A DNA stretch of 64,000 nucleotides from assembly GCA_024235615.1 (NCBI GenBank), contig JACKMB010000002.1, positions 534,321 to 598,320 on the forward strand, in the 5' to 3' direction. Shown here in pieces: positions 1 to 8,817 of the stretch. The notes beneath the pieces are model-generated. The model was not told the DNA's origin, searched no databases, and saw only the letters and a list, made by a program, of their open reading frames with translations. The translations under genes and the position numbers were made by a program. Origin of the DNA: Thauera sp. GTDB taxonomy: Bacteria > Pseudomonadota > Gammaproteobacteria > Burkholderiales > Rhodocyclaceae. Position 1 is the first letter of the stretch; each line of letters opens with the position of its first letter.

Positions 1-205
1 GTGCGCTGCAGCGCCCTTCGTCCTGCCGCTCGCGGCGGCCTTCGACGCGGTGGAGAACGCGCTGCACGCCTGGCTGACCGAGATGCCGCGCTTCGGTCTG
101 CACAGCCTGTATCTGCTATCGACCTCCTGCTCGGCGCTCAAGTGGGCGCTGCTGTTCGGCTTCGGCGCGCTGGTGCTGTGGGCGCTCGCGCGCGAGGCTG
201 ACTGA
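1..205 (+). CDS. C-terminal fragment of a membrane protein (runs off the left edge)
   Basis: An open frame is already open at base 2 and ends at TGA 203-205, giving about 67 residues with no start in the window. The visible part holds a hydrophobic helix near its end (ALKWALLFGFGALVLWALA) followed by a charged tail ending EAD, so it looks like the last transmembrane segment of an inner-membrane protein. The family cannot be told from this piece. It converges on the next gene with only 5 bases between the stop codons. Confidence 0.5.
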   Translation, partial: CAAAPFVLPLAAAFDAVENALHAWLTEMPRFGLHSLYLLSTSCSALKWALLFGFGALVLWALAREAD

Positions 206-210
206 GACGC

Positions 211-999
211 TCAGTCCGCGGCTTCGTCTCCTGGGGCGGCGTGCGCATGCGCGAGCAACGCGTCGATGCGCGCGCGCATGCGCGCCCAGTGCGAGCCTTC
301 CCAATAGACCCGGCCGCAGCCGGGGCAGGCGGAAAAGCGCGTGTGCCGCGCGCGAACCGCGGGGGGAACGCGCTGCTCCGCGGCAGCGGGCGAGACGACT
401 TCCTGCAGGGCCGCATTGCATTCGAGGCAGCGCGAGAACGGACGGGCGTGCGGGGCGAGTCCGAGGCGCCGGATGATCTCGACCGCCTGCTGCTCGGGCG
501 CGAGCGCATGCACGAAGCAGCCCTCGGCGACGTCCCGGCGCTTGAGCAGCTCGCGGTCCCGGGTGAGCACGACGCGCTGCTCGCGCACGGCCGTGGCGAC
601 GAGCGCGGCGTCCTCGATGTGGTTGTCGTAGAGGGTGTCGAAGCCGGCCAGGCGCAGCAGGCGCGCGAGGCCGCCGAGATGGGCGTCGGCGATGAAACGC
701 GCGGGCGTTGAGGGGCAGGGCGCTTGGCGAAGGGCGGAATGCGGATGGACCTCCACGCGCTCGCCCGGGCGCAGCCGACCGTCCAGCCGCGCCGGGCGGC
801 CGTCGACCTGCAGCGTTCCCACCTCGGTATGCGGCACCCCGAGCGCTTCGATCACATGCTTGATGCTGGCGTCCGTTGCGCAGCGCACCTCGAAGACGCG
901 GCCACGCCGCGCGGGGGCGATGAAGGTCGCAAGCTCGCCATGGAAGCGGAAGTAGACGAGGCAGGCAGGGGAGAGGGGCGCGGGCGTGGCGTCGGACAT
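211..999 (-). CDS. Mut7-C RNase domain protein with N-terminal ubiquitin-like domain
   Basis: 262 residues. The first 85 or so resemble the Mut7-C ubiquitin-like (beta-grasp) domain. The rest is a Mut7-C (PIN-like) RNase domain beginning FIADAHLGGLARLLRLAGFD, with conserved acidic residues (DAH; LTRDRELL), and ends in a zinc-ribbon made of a CLEC and a CPGC pair. The family is predicted to be an RNase; the substrate is unknown. The ATG at 997-999 is preferred because GGGGGA lies 10-15 bases upstream; an in-frame ATG at 1021-1023 would add 8 residues. The frame stays open well past this start, but that part is antisense to the next gene and has no family resemblance. It is divergent from the small exported protein at 1103. 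Confidence 0.85.
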   Translation of the reverse strand: MSDATPAPLSPACLVYFRFHGELATFIAPARRGRVFEVRCATDASIKHVIEALGVPHTEVGTLQVDGRPARLDGRLRPGERVEVHPHSALRQAPCPSTPARFIADAHLGGLARLLRLAGFDTLYDNHIEDAALVATAVREQRVVLTRDRELLKRRDVAEGCFVHALAPEQQAVEIIRRLGLAPHARPFSRCLECNAALQEVVSPAAAEQRVPPAVRARHTRFSACPGCGRVYWEGSHWARMRARIDALLAHAHAAPGDEAAD

Positions 1000-1102
1000 G
1001 GGCAAGGCATTCCCCCGATCCATCACGGATGCAGCATAGCGCGTCCCGCGCCGCGTGCGCTTGCTGCTACGCTGTGCGCTGGCTCGTCCGAGGAGAACGA
1101 AG

Positions 1103-1354
1103 ATGAAGACTCCCGCCCTGTTCGTCACGCTATCTGGGCTCTCCGCCACCGCGCTGGCCGTGCTCGTCCTCGCTGCGATCCCGGCACCGGCCGGGGCGAT
1201 CGCCCAGCCGGCCGCCCCGGCGCTGCCGGAGGAGTGCGTCTGCTCGCGCGGGTTGCGCCTCGCCGAAGCGCCGCCCTCGGTGCTGCACAACTGCCAGTGC
1301 GGGCCGCTGCAGTGCGTGGTGCATGCGCAGTCCGGGCAGCTGCAATGCCGCTGA
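1103..1354 (+). CDS. Small exported cysteine-rich protein
   Basis: 83 residues. An N-terminal signal sequence of about 30 residues (MKTPALFVTL, then a long Ala/Val/Leu stretch ending PAGAIAQ) precedes a short mature part with six cysteines: CVC, then CQC, then two single Cys each within LQC. The spacing suggests disulfides or metal binding in the periplasm. A strong AGGAG lies 8 bases before the ATG. The stop overlaps the start of the DUF1810 gene by 10 bases, so the two are probably translated from one message. No family is recognised. Confidence 0.6.
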   Translation: MKTPALFVTLSGLSATALAVLVLAAIPAPAGAIAQPAAPALPEECVCSRGLRLAEAPPSVLHNCQCGPLQCVVHAQSGQLQCR

Positions 1355-1848
1355 CGGCGGGTGATCCCCATGACCTGGCACGCTTCGTCGAGGCGCAGCG
1401 CGGCGTCCATGCGGACGCGCTGGCCGAGCTGCGCGCCGGGCGCAAGCGCAGCCACTGGATGTGGTTCGTCTTTCCGCAGTTGGCCGGGCTCGGCACGAGC
1501 CCGACCGCGCAGCGCTACGGCGTCCGCAGCCTGGACGAGGCGAGCGCCTACCTCGCGCATCCGCTGCTGGGTGCGCGCCTGCGTGAATGCGCGCAGGCCC
1601 TGCTCGCGCTGCGCGGGCGCTCGGCCGAGCAGGTCTTCGGCTACCCGGATGTGCTCAAGTTGCGCTCCTCGATGACGCTCTTCGCCGCGGTGCCGGGTGC
1701 GGATCCGGTGTTCGGCGAGGTTCTGGCGCGCTACTACGGTGGGCAGGCGGACGAGCGCACCCTGCACCTGCTTGGGCAGGGGGCCGGGCGCATGCGCATC
1801 CCCGGCTTGCCTGCCGGGAGCGGGCATGGCCGCGAGGAGCGGGAATGA
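1345..1848 (+). CDS. DUF1810 family protein
   Basis: 167 residues matching the DUF1810 pattern along its full length: DLARFVEAQ near the start, KRSHWMWFVFPQ in the first third, then GVRSLDEASAYLAHPLLG and VLKLRSSMTLF. The family is cytoplasmic, helical and of unknown function. It starts inside the end of the Cys-rich exported gene and its TGA overlaps the ATG of the next gene (ATGA), so the three genes form one translationally coupled unit. Nothing here reveals a reaction. Confidence 0.85.
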   Translation: MPLTAGDPHDLARFVEAQRGVHADALAELRAGRKRSHWMWFVFPQLAGLGTSPTAQRYGVRSLDEASAYLAHPLLGARLRECAQALLALRGRSAEQVFGYPDVLKLRSSMTLFAAVPGADPVFGEVLARYYGGQADERTLHLLGQGAGRMRIPGLPAGSGHGREERE

Positions 1849-2270
1849 CGCCGCGCATCAGCGTGATCACCCTCGGCGTGGACGATCTGGAGCGCGCCGT
1901 CGCCTTCTACCGCGACGGCCTGGGCTGGCCGACCCGCGGCATCGTGGGCAGCGCGGAGCAGCATTCGGCGGTCGCCTTCTTCGCGCTGCAGCCAGGGATC
2001 CAGCTGGCGCTCTTTCCGCGTGCGAGCCTCGCGGTCGAGGTCGGTGTGGCCCGGCCGCGCGCGGGCACGAGCGCTTGCCTGTTGAGCCACAACGTCGCGC
2101 GGCGCGAACAGGTGGCCGCGGTGATGGCGCAGGCGGAGGCGGCGGGCGCGCGCATCCTGCGTGCGCCGCACGACACCGCCTGGGGCGGGTACGCGGGCTA
2201 CTTCCAGGATCCGGAGGGCCATCCGTGGGAGGTGGCGTGGAATCCGAAATGGCCGGTGGAGGACGATTGA
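1845..2270 (+). CDS. VOC (glyoxalase/bleomycin-resistance) family protein
   Basis: 141 residues with the paired beta-alpha-beta-beta-beta fold of the vicinal oxygen chelate superfamily. It opens ISVITLGVDDLERAVAFYRD and ends with the usual YFQDPEGHPWEVAWNP. Metal-binding positions are only partly conserved, so it may be an enzyme or a binding protein; the substrate is unknown. The ATG overlaps the stop of the DUF1810 gene as ATGA, making it the last gene of the small operon starting at 1103. Confidence 0.85.
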   Translation: MTPRISVITLGVDDLERAVAFYRDGLGWPTRGIVGSAEQHSAVAFFALQPGIQLALFPRASLAVEVGVARPRAGTSACLLSHNVARREQVAAVMAQAEAAGARILRAPHDTAWGGYAGYFQDPEGHPWEVAWNPKWPVEDD

Positions 2271-2426
2271 GCCTGGCTGAGCCCCGCGTGAGCGCGCGCA
2301 GCGCCCCGGGCGGCGATCTCCGTGAAGCGCGGAACCGGACAGCACGCGCCTTTGTCCCTAAACTGGCGGCTCGCACCGCCGCGCGCCCCCGCTCCTGACG
2401 CCTCACCCCTAACGCCTTACGCCCCA

Positions 2427-3593
2427 ATGCCCTCCAGCCGCCGCCTCGTCCTCTCGCTCAGCCTCGTCGGCCTCGCCGCGCTGGGTGCCTATGCCTGGTA
2501 TGCCAACCGTCCGCCGGCCGCGCTGCCGGGCGGGGCGCAGCCGGCAGGCACGCAAGCCGGCCCGTCGGCGGCAGGGACGCCGGGAGCGAAGGCGCCCGCG
2601 GGCGGAGCGGGCGGGGCGCAGCCGGGTCCGGTGGTGGTGGAGACGCACACCGTGGGCGTGCGCGCGCTCGCCGACGATATCGGCGCGGTGGGCTCGCTGG
2701 TGTCGAACGAGTCGGTGGTGCTGCGCCCCGAGGTGTCGGGGCGGATCGAGGCGATCCGCTTCCGCGATGGCGAGTCGGTGCGGCGCGGCGAGGTGCTGAT
2801 CGAGTTCGACGCCGCGGTGCAACGGGCCGAGCTGCAGCAGGCGCGCGCCAGCCTCACGCTGGCCGAGTCGAACTTCCGCCGCAGCCAGGACCTGTTCTCG
2901 CGCAGCTTCGTGAGCCGCAGCAGCCTCGACAACGCGCGCTCGCAGCTCGAGGTGGCGCGCGCCGGGGTGGCGCTCGCGCAGGCGAAGCTCGCGCGCATGC
3001 AGATCCGCGCGCCCTTTGCCGGCGTGGTGGGCATCCGCAGCGTGAGCCCGGGCGACTTCGTCAAGGATGGCGAGGCCATGATCAACCTCGAGGACATCGC
3101 CACGCTGAAGGTGGACTTCCGCCTCCCCGAGCTCTACCTGGACCGTGTGCGCCCCGGGCAGGCCGTGGAGATCGCGAGCGACGTGCTCGCGGGCGAGCGC
3201 TTCGCGGCCACGGTCGAGGCGATCGATCCGCTGGTCGATGCGCAGGGCCGCGCGCTGAGGCTGCGCGCGAGCCTGCCCAACCCCGAGCTGCGCCTGCGCC
3301 CGGGCGTGTTCGTGCGCGTGCGCCTGATCCTCGCCGAACGTGCCGACGTGGTGGTGGTGCCCGAGGCCGCGCTGGTGCCGGCGCCGGGCAACATCCAGTT
3401 CGTTTATCGGGTCGCCGACGGCAAGGCGCAGCGGGTGGAGGTGCGGACCGGCGTGCGGCGCGACGCGATGGTCGAGGTGGTCGAGGGCGTGCAGGCGGGC
3501 GAGGTGGTGGTCACCGCCGGCCAGCTCAAGCTGCGCGACGGCGCGGCGGTGAAGGTGGCGGGCGCGCCCGCCGGCGTGGCGCGGGCGGACTGA
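2427..3593 (+). CDS. RND efflux periplasmic adaptor (membrane fusion protein)
   Basis: 388 residues. An N-terminal signal anchor (LVLSLSLVGLAALGAYAWY, residues about 7-25) is followed by a Gly/Pro/Ala-rich linker to about residue 65. Then come the lipoyl half-motifs and a coiled-coil hairpin (LQQARASLTLAESNFRRSQ to ARAGVALAQAKLARM), the beta-barrel and the membrane-proximal domain. It would link the inner-membrane pump downstream to an outer-membrane channel. The start at 2427 is chosen because it gives a normal signal anchor; an in-frame ATG at 2322 would add about 35 unconvincing residues. No strong ribosome site is visible. It ends 3 bases before the pump gene, and no TolC-type gene is nearby, so the channel must be encoded elsewhere, as for MexJK. 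Confidence 0.9.
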   Translation: MPSSRRLVLSLSLVGLAALGAYAWYANRPPAALPGGAQPAGTQAGPSAAGTPGAKAPAGGAGGAQPGPVVVETHTVGVRALADDIGAVGSLVSNESVVLRPEVSGRIEAIRFRDGESVRRGEVLIEFDAAVQRAELQQARASLTLAESNFRRSQDLFSRSFVSRSSLDNARSQLEVARAGVALAQAKLARMQIRAPFAGVVGIRSVSPGDFVKDGEAMINLEDIATLKVDFRLPELYLDRVRPGQAVEIASDVLAGERFAATVEAIDPLVDAQGRALRLRASLPNPELRLRPGVFVRVRLILAERADVVVVPEAALVPAPGNIQFVYRVADGKAQRVEVRTGVRRDAMVEVVEGVQAGEVVVTAGQLKLRDGAAVKVAGAPAGVARAD

Positions 3594-3596
3594 GCG

Positions 3597-6500
3597 ATGG
3601 TCCTCTCCGAGCTCTGCATCCGCCGCCCGGTGTTCGCCACCGTGCTGTCGCTGCTCGTGCTGCTGGTGGGCCTGATGTCTTACTCGCGGCTCACCGTGCG
3701 CGAGTATCCCAACATCGACGAGCCGGTGGTGACGGTGGACACGACCTACCGCGGCGCCAGCGCCGAGATCGTCGAGTCGCAGGTCACCAAGCCGCTGGAG
3801 GATTCGCTCGCCGGCATCGAGGGTGTGGACGTGCTGTCCTCGATCAGCCGCCAGGAGCGCAGCCAGATCACCGTGCGCTTCCGTGTCGAGCGCGACGCCG
3901 ACTCGGCCGCGGCCGACGTGCGCGACCGCGTCTCGCGTGTGCGCCAGCGCCTGCCCGACGACATCGACGAGCCGGTGATCGCCAAGGTCGAGGCCGACGC
4001 CAGCCCGATCATCTGGGTGGCGTTCTCGTCCGACCGGCATTCGCCGATGGAGATCAGCGACTTCGCCAATCGGATCATCAAGCCGCGCATGCAGACCCTG
4101 CCCGGGGCGGCCGATGCGCGCCTCTACGGCGAGCGCCGCCAGGCCATGCGGGTGTGGCTGGACCGCGACCGCCTCGCCGCCTTCGGGCTGACCGTGCAGG
4201 ACGTGGAGGACGCCATCCGGCGCCAGAACGTGGAGCTGCCCGCCGGCCGCATCGAGAGCCGCGAGCGCGAGTTCGCCGTGGTGGCGCAGACCGATCTCGT
4301 CGAGCCGGCGCAATTCGAGGCCATCGTGCTGCGCCAGGGCGACACCGCCGACGCCTACCCGGTGCGTATCCGCGATGTCGGCCGTGTCGAGGTGGCGCCC
4401 GAGAGCGAGCGCACCGCGGTGCGCTTCATGGGCCGGCCGGCGATCTCGATCGGCCTCATCAAGCAGTCGGTGGCGAACCCGCTCGACCTCAAGCGCGGGC
4501 TCGACGAGATGCTGCCGCGCCTGCAGGCCGAACTGCCCGAAGGCATGTCGATGAAGATCGCCAACGACACCACGGTGTTCATCGAGCGCTCCATCGAGGC
4601 GGTGTTCAGCACGATCTGGGAGGCGGTGCTGCTGGTGGCCGCGGTGTGCCTGTTCTTCCTGCGCAACTGGCGGGCGATGCTGGTGCCGCTGGTGACCATC
4701 CCGGTCTCGCTGGTGGGCGCGTTCACGCTGATGCTGGTGTTCGGCTTCTCGATCAACACGCTCACGCTGCTCGCGCTGGTGCTGGCGATCGGCCTGGTGG
4801 TGGACGATGCGATCGTGGTGCTGGAGAACATCTACCGCCACATCGAGGAGGGCATGGAGCCGCTGGCCGCGGCCTTCAGGGGCGCGAAGGAGATCGGCTT
4901 TGCGGTGGTGGCGATGACGATCACGCTCGCCGCGGTGTATGCGCCGGTGGCCTTCATGAGCGGGCGCACCGGCAAGCTGTTCACCGAGTTCGCGCTCACG
5001 CTCGCCGGCGCGGTGATCGTGTCCGGCTTCGTGGCGCTGACGCTGTCGCCGATGATGTGCTCGAAGCTGCTGCGCCACGAGCCCCGGCACGGTCCGATCT
5101 ACAACGGCATCGAGCGCTTCCTGGGCTGGCTCACCCGCGGCTACCGCGGCGTGCTGGGTGCGGCGCTGCATGTGCGCTGGCTGGTGATGCTGGTGTTCGC
5201 CGCGGTGGCGGGGAGCTCGGTGTGGCTGATGGGGCAGCTGAAGACCGAGCTCGCGCCCCTGGAGGACCGTGGCCGCGTGATCGGCATGTTCTCCGGTCCC
5301 GAGGGCGCCACGCTCGACTACATGGCGCGCTATGCCGAGGAGATCGAGCGCATCTACGCCGGCCTGCCCGAGGTCGACCGCTACATGGTGATCGCCGGCA
5401 ATCCGACCGTGTCGCAGGGCATCTCCTTCGTCGGCTTCACCGACTGGGCCGAACGCAGCCGCAAGGCAGGCGCGATCTCCGCCGAGCTGCAGCCGAAGCT
5501 GCGCGCGGTGCCCGGCGTCAACGCCTTCCCCATCCTGCCTGCTTCGCTCGGCCAGAGCGTGCGCTCACGGCCGGTGAGCTTCGTGGTGTCGACCTCAGAG
5601 AGCTACGACGAGCTCGCCCGCGTGGCCGAGGCCTTCCTCGACGAAATGCGCCGGAACCCCGGCCTGGTGTCGCCCGACACGGACCTCAAGCTGACCATGC
5701 CCGAGCTCGCGGTGCAGGTGGATCGCGATCGCGCGGCGGACCTCGGCGTGGCGGTGGACGTGATCGGGCGTACGCTGGAGAGCATGCTCGGCGGCCGCCA
5801 GGTCACGCGCTACAAGCAGGACGCCGAGCAGTACGACGTGATCGTGCAGGTCGCCGCCGACGAGCGCCGCGACCCGCGCGACATCCGCGACATCTACGTG
5901 CGCGCGCGCGACGGCCGCATGGTGCCGCTGACCAGCGTCGTGCAGGTGGACGAGCGCGTGGCGCCGCGCGAGCTCAACCACTTCGGCCAGCGCCGCTCGG
6001 TGACGATCACCGCGAACCTGGCGCCGGGCTACGCGCTCGGCGAGGCGCTGGGCTGGATGGAAGACACTGCCGCCCGCATCCTGCCGCCGGGCTACGGCAC
6101 CGACTACGACGGCCAGTCGCGCGAGTTCAAGACCAGCTCGGAGAGCCTCGCGCTCGTCTTCCTGCTCGCGCTCGCCTTCATCTATCTTGTGCTGGCGGCG
6201 CAGTTCGAGAGCTTCCGCGACCCCTTCATCATCATGCTGACGGTACCGCTGTCGATGACCGGCGCGCTCGGTGCGCTGTGGCTGACCGGCGGTACGCTCA
6301 ACGTGTATAGCCAGATCGGCCTGGTGACGCTGGTGGGGCTGATCACCAAGCACGGCATCCTGATCGTGGAGTTTGCCAACCAGCTGCGTGAGCAGGGTCG
6401 GGCGCTGCGCGAGGCGGTGACGGAGGCAGCGGTACTGCGCCTGCGTCCGATCCTGATGACCACCGGGGCGATGGTGCTCGGGTCCGTGCCGCTCGCGCTG

Positions 6501-6668
6501 GCGACCGGGGCCGGCGCGGAGAGCCGCCAGCAGATCGGCTGGGTGATCGTGGGCGGCCTGACCATCGGTACCTTCTTCACGCTCTTCGTGGTGCCTACCG
6601 TCTACACCCTGCTGGCACGTCGCGAGCGCGCGGCGCAGGCCGGGATCGTACAAGGCTCCGCCGCCTGA
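3597..6668 (+). CDS. RND multidrug efflux transporter, inner-membrane permease (HAE-1 type)
   Basis: 1023 residues, the usual length for a proton-driven tripartite pump subunit. It begins with the classic cytoplasmic start and first helix (ELCIRRPVFATVLSLLVLLV) and carries the TM4 motif GLVVDDAIVVLEN with the paired aspartates of the proton relay. Further marks are the large-loop SQVTKPLEDSLAGIEGV and a second helix bundle around GLVTLVGLITKHGILIVEFA. The substrates cannot be read from sequence. It forms a two-gene operon with the adaptor upstream and ends at a GC-rich hairpin that also serves the convergent ydcH-like gene. Confidence 0.93.
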   Translation: MVLSELCIRRPVFATVLSLLVLLVGLMSYSRLTVREYPNIDEPVVTVDTTYRGASAEIVESQVTKPLEDSLAGIEGVDVLSSISRQERSQITVRFRVERDADSAAADVRDRVSRVRQRLPDDIDEPVIAKVEADASPIIWVAFSSDRHSPMEISDFANRIIKPRMQTLPGAADARLYGERRQAMRVWLDRDRLAAFGLTVQDVEDAIRRQNVELPAGRIESREREFAVVAQTDLVEPAQFEAIVLRQGDTADAYPVRIRDVGRVEVAPESERTAVRFMGRPAISIGLIKQSVANPLDLKRGLDEMLPRLQAELPEGMSMKIANDTTVFIERSIEAVFSTIWEAVLLVAAVCLFFLRNWRAMLVPLVTIPVSLVGAFTLMLVFGFSINTLTLLALVLAIGLVVDDAIVVLENIYRHIEEGMEPLAAAFRGAKEIGFAVVAMTITLAAVYAPVAFMSGRTGKLFTEFALTLAGAVIVSGFVALTLSPMMCSKLLRHEPRHGPIYNGIERFLGWLTRGYRGVLGAALHVRWLVMLVFAAVAGSSVWLMGQLKTELAPLEDRGRVIGMFSGPEGATLDYMARYAEEIERIYAGLPEVDRYMVIAGNPTVSQGISFVGFTDWAERSRKAGAISAELQPKLRAVPGVNAFPILPASLGQSVRSRPVSFVVSTSESYDELARVAEAFLDEMRRNPGLVSPDTDLKLTMPELAVQVDRDRAADLGVAVDVIGRTLESMLGGRQVTRYKQDAEQYDVIVQVAADERRDPRDIRDIYVRARDGRMVPLTSVVQVDERVAPRELNHFGQRRSVTITANLAPGYALGEALGWMEDTAARILPPGYGTDYDGQSREFKTSSESLALVFLLALAFIYLVLAAQFESFRDPFIIMLTVPLSMTGALGALWLTGGTLNVYSQIGLVTLVGLITKHGILIVEFANQLREQGRALREAVTEAAVLRLRPILMTTGAMVLGSVPLALATGAGAESRQQIGWVIVGGLTIGTFFTLFVVPTVYTLLARRERAAQAGIVQGSAA

Positions 6669-6675
6669 AATAGAA

Positions 6676-6709
6676 CGACCCCGCCGCGCGAGTCGCGCGG
6701 GCGGGGTCG
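6676..6709. terminator. GC-rich hairpin between convergent genes
   Basis: Arms CGACCCCGCC and GGCGGGGTCG enclose an inner GCGCG/CGCGC stem. It sits 8 bases after the RND stop codon and 22 bases before the stop of the convergent YdcH-like gene. The plus side lacks a T tract and the minus side is followed by GTTCTATTTC, so termination is best supported for the minus strand but is probably bidirectional. Confidence 0.6.
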
Positions 6710-6730
6710 ATGATCGCGCCGGCGCGCCGA

Positions 6731-6952
6731 TCAGCTTTCGGCGGCGACCTTCTTCAGGTACGCGTAGATCTGGTCCTTGATCAGCAGTTTTTCCTTCTTC
6801 ATCACTTCAAGCTCGTGGTCACTGGCGGGCACGATATGGGTCTCGATGTTGTGCACCTTCTCGTCGAGCTCGTTGTGCTTCTCGAAGAGCTGGGTGAAGT
6901 GGCGATCGTTGTGCTTGAGACGGGTGATCAGGTCGCGATATTCGGGGAACAT
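6731..6952 (-). CDS. YdcH family (DUF465) small helical protein
   Basis: 73 residues, mostly one long helical hairpin: YRDLITRLKHNDRHFTQLFE, then DEKVHNIE, then MKKEKLLIKDQIYAYLKK. This is the standard DUF465/YdcH pattern. The molecular role is unknown. A CAGGAG ribosome site lies 8-9 bases before the ATG. It appears monocistronic, with about 210 bases to the next gene on the same strand. Confidence 0.9.
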   Translation of the reverse strand: MFPEYRDLITRLKHNDRHFTQLFEKHNELDEKVHNIETHIVPASDHELEVMKKEKLLIKDQIYAYLKKVAAES

Positions 6953-7166
6953 GGGAAAAACTCCTGCGTTCTGGGTTGCAAGGGCTACGAACTGGGATAA
7001 AGGAAGAAAATCACGTTTGTCGCCAGTCTACTCCCGCTTTTGGTGTGCGGCCAGCGTGGCGGCGGCGACTCGCGGCCGGTTTGCAACCCGTTCCGAGGAA
7101 CTTGCGTTCGTCATTGTCGGCGCTTCTTGGGCAAGCAGTAAAACTGATCGAAAGTGCCTGCGTGCC

Positions 7167-7712
7167 TCAACCGAACAGGTGAGGGAAGAGCTTCGCGCGC
7201 TCCTCGGCGGTGAGCGCCTGCATGCGCGCGATGTTGCGCTCGGGGATGCGGTCGACGTCGGGGTAATGCTCGATCGCCTTCTCCAGGCTCTCCTCGCGGA
7301 TGATGTGCAGCAGCGGCCATGGCGAGCGATTGGTGAGGTTGCCCGGGTCGTCGGCCTCGGTGTCGGCGAACTGGTAGTGCGGGTGGAAGCTCGCCACCTG
7401 CAACTCGCCTTCCCAGCCGAACTGCTCGACCCACAGGTCCACCGCGTCGAGGAAGTCGTTGTAGTCGGCGAAGTCCTCGAGCATGTCGGGGATTGCCAGC
7501 AGGGTGGTCTCGAGCTCCGCCACGGGTGTGTCGGACAGGCGCTCGAGCTCGGCCTGGAGGTCGTCGAGCAGGGCCTCGGCGGTGGTGGCGTGGCTGACCG
7601 CGATGCGCACGCGCTTCTCGCGCCGGGGGCGGGCCGCGAAGGGGCAGAGGTCGAGGCCGATGACGACCTCGTCGAGCCACTGCTCGACGTCGGCGATGAT
7701 CTGTTCATCCAT
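7167..7712 (-). CDS. DUF1415 family protein
   Basis: 181 residues matching DUF1415 end to end: WLDEVVIGLDLCPFAA near the N-terminus, LLAIPDMLEDFADYNDFLD in the middle, FHPHYQFADTEADDPGNLTN, and a WPLLHIIREESLEKAI segment. The protein is cytoplasmic and acidic; no reaction is assigned, although the conserved Cys-Pro-Phe and the His-rich FHPHYQF are candidate functional sites. It starts 15 bases after the stop of miaA on the same strand and is probably cotranscribed with it. Confidence 0.9.
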   Translation of the reverse strand: MDEQIIADVEQWLDEVVIGLDLCPFAARPRREKRVRIAVSHATTAEALLDDLQAELERLSDTPVAELETTLLAIPDMLEDFADYNDFLDAVDLWVEQFGWEGELQVASFHPHYQFADTEADDPGNLTNRSPWPLLHIIREESLEKAIEHYPDVDRIPERNIARMQALTAEERAKLFPHLFG

Positions 7713-7727
7713 GGAGTGGGGTTCCGT

Positions 7728-8735
7728 TCAGGCGGTGTGCAGGGGGAGGTCGTGCAGCAGCCGCAGCGCGGTGTGCAGCACGGCCTCGGGGAGGTCGGGG
7801 CGCAGGCAGTCGAGCTCGACGAAGCCGGGCCAGGTCTCGCGGAACTGGCGCTGCCAGGTGAGCTGACGCTTGGCGAGCTGGCGGGTGGCGGCGATGCCCT
7901 TGAAGCGCAGCTCGTCGTAGCCGGTGCCGCCGTCGAGGTATTCCCACACCTGGCGGTAGCCGACGCAGCGCATCGAGGGCATGGACGGGTCGAGCCGGTA
8001 GCGCGCGCGCAGCTGGCGGACCTCGTCGACCAGGCCGGCGTGCAGCATGGCGTCGAAGCGTTCCTCGATGCGCTTGTGCAGTACGCCGCGGTCCGAAGGC
8101 GCGAGCGCGATCGGCAGCAGGCGGCAGGGCAGGGGCTCGTCTTCCTTCTTCGCGTAGCTGTCGGCGAGCGGACGCCCGGTGAGGCGCACGATCTCGAGCG
8201 CGCGCTGGATGCGCTGGGCGTCGCCCGGCTCGAGGCGGGCGGCGGCCTCGGGGTCGAGGCGGGCGAGCTCGGCGTGCAGCGCCGGCCAGCCGCGCTCGGC
8301 GGCCTCGTCGTCGAGCGCGCGGCGAAGTTCCGGATCGGCCGCGGGCAGGTCGGAGAGCCCGTCGCGCAGCGCCTTGAAATACAGCATGGTGCCGCCGGCC
8401 AGCAGCGGAAGATTGCCGCGCGCGACGATCTCGCCCATCAGGCGGATCGCGTCGGCGCGGAAGCGCGCGGCGGAGTAGTTCTCCTCGGGGCTGACCACGT
8501 CGATCAGGTGGTGCGGGCACACCGCGCGCTCTTCCGCGCTCGGCTTGGCGGTGCCGATGTCCATGTCGCGGTACACCAGCGCCGAATCCACGCTGATCAC
8601 CTCCACCGGCAGCGCCTGCGCGAGCGCCAGCGCGCTCGCAGTCTTGCCGCTCGCAGTGGGGCCGAGCAGCAGCAGGGCGGGCGGAAGAGTGAGGGCTGGG
8701 GAGGGCGTCAGGGCGGGAGGTGCTTCTGTCGGCAA
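7728..8735 (-). CDS. miaA: tRNA dimethylallyltransferase MiaA
   Basis: 335 residues. It transfers a dimethylallyl group to N6 of A37 in tRNAs reading UNN codons, the first step to ms2i6A. The P-loop GPTASGKT is at residues 25-32, followed by the family signatures [63 protein letters not shown] and [13 protein letters not shown]. The Asp of VDSALVY and the downstream Arg/Thr residues match the catalytic set. The first 20 residues are a Pro/Ala-rich extension. DUF1415 follows on the same strand. Confidence 0.97.
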   Translation of the reverse strand: MPTEAPPALTPSPALTLPPALLLLGPTASGKTASALALAQALPVEVISVDSALVYRDMDIGTAKPSAEERAVCPHHLIDVVSPEENYSAARFRADAIRLMGEIVARGNLPLLAGGTMLYFKALRDGLSDLPAADPELRRALDDEAAERGWPALHAELARLDPEAAARLEPGDAQRIQRALEIVRLTGRPLADSYAKKEDEPLPCRLLPIALAPSDRGVLHKRIEERFDAMLHAGLVDEVRQLRARYRLDPSMPSMRCVGYRQVWEYLDGGTGYDELRFKGIAATRQLAKRQLTWQRQFRETWPGFVELDCLRPDLPEAVLHTALRLLHDLPLHTA

Positions 8736-8817
8736 GAGAGTAGGGGGTCGCGACGGCGCAGGGGCGTGGATTATCCCCCGCGACGTCGCGATCCGCCAGC
8801 GCTAAGCCGCCAGCGTT

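Noticed and set aside
2409-5171. A 920-codon open frame on the minus strand opposite the RND genes
   Set aside because: Its translation is His/Arg/Asp-rich without domains and lies exactly antisense to two well-supported transport genes; very high G+C leaves such frames open by chance.
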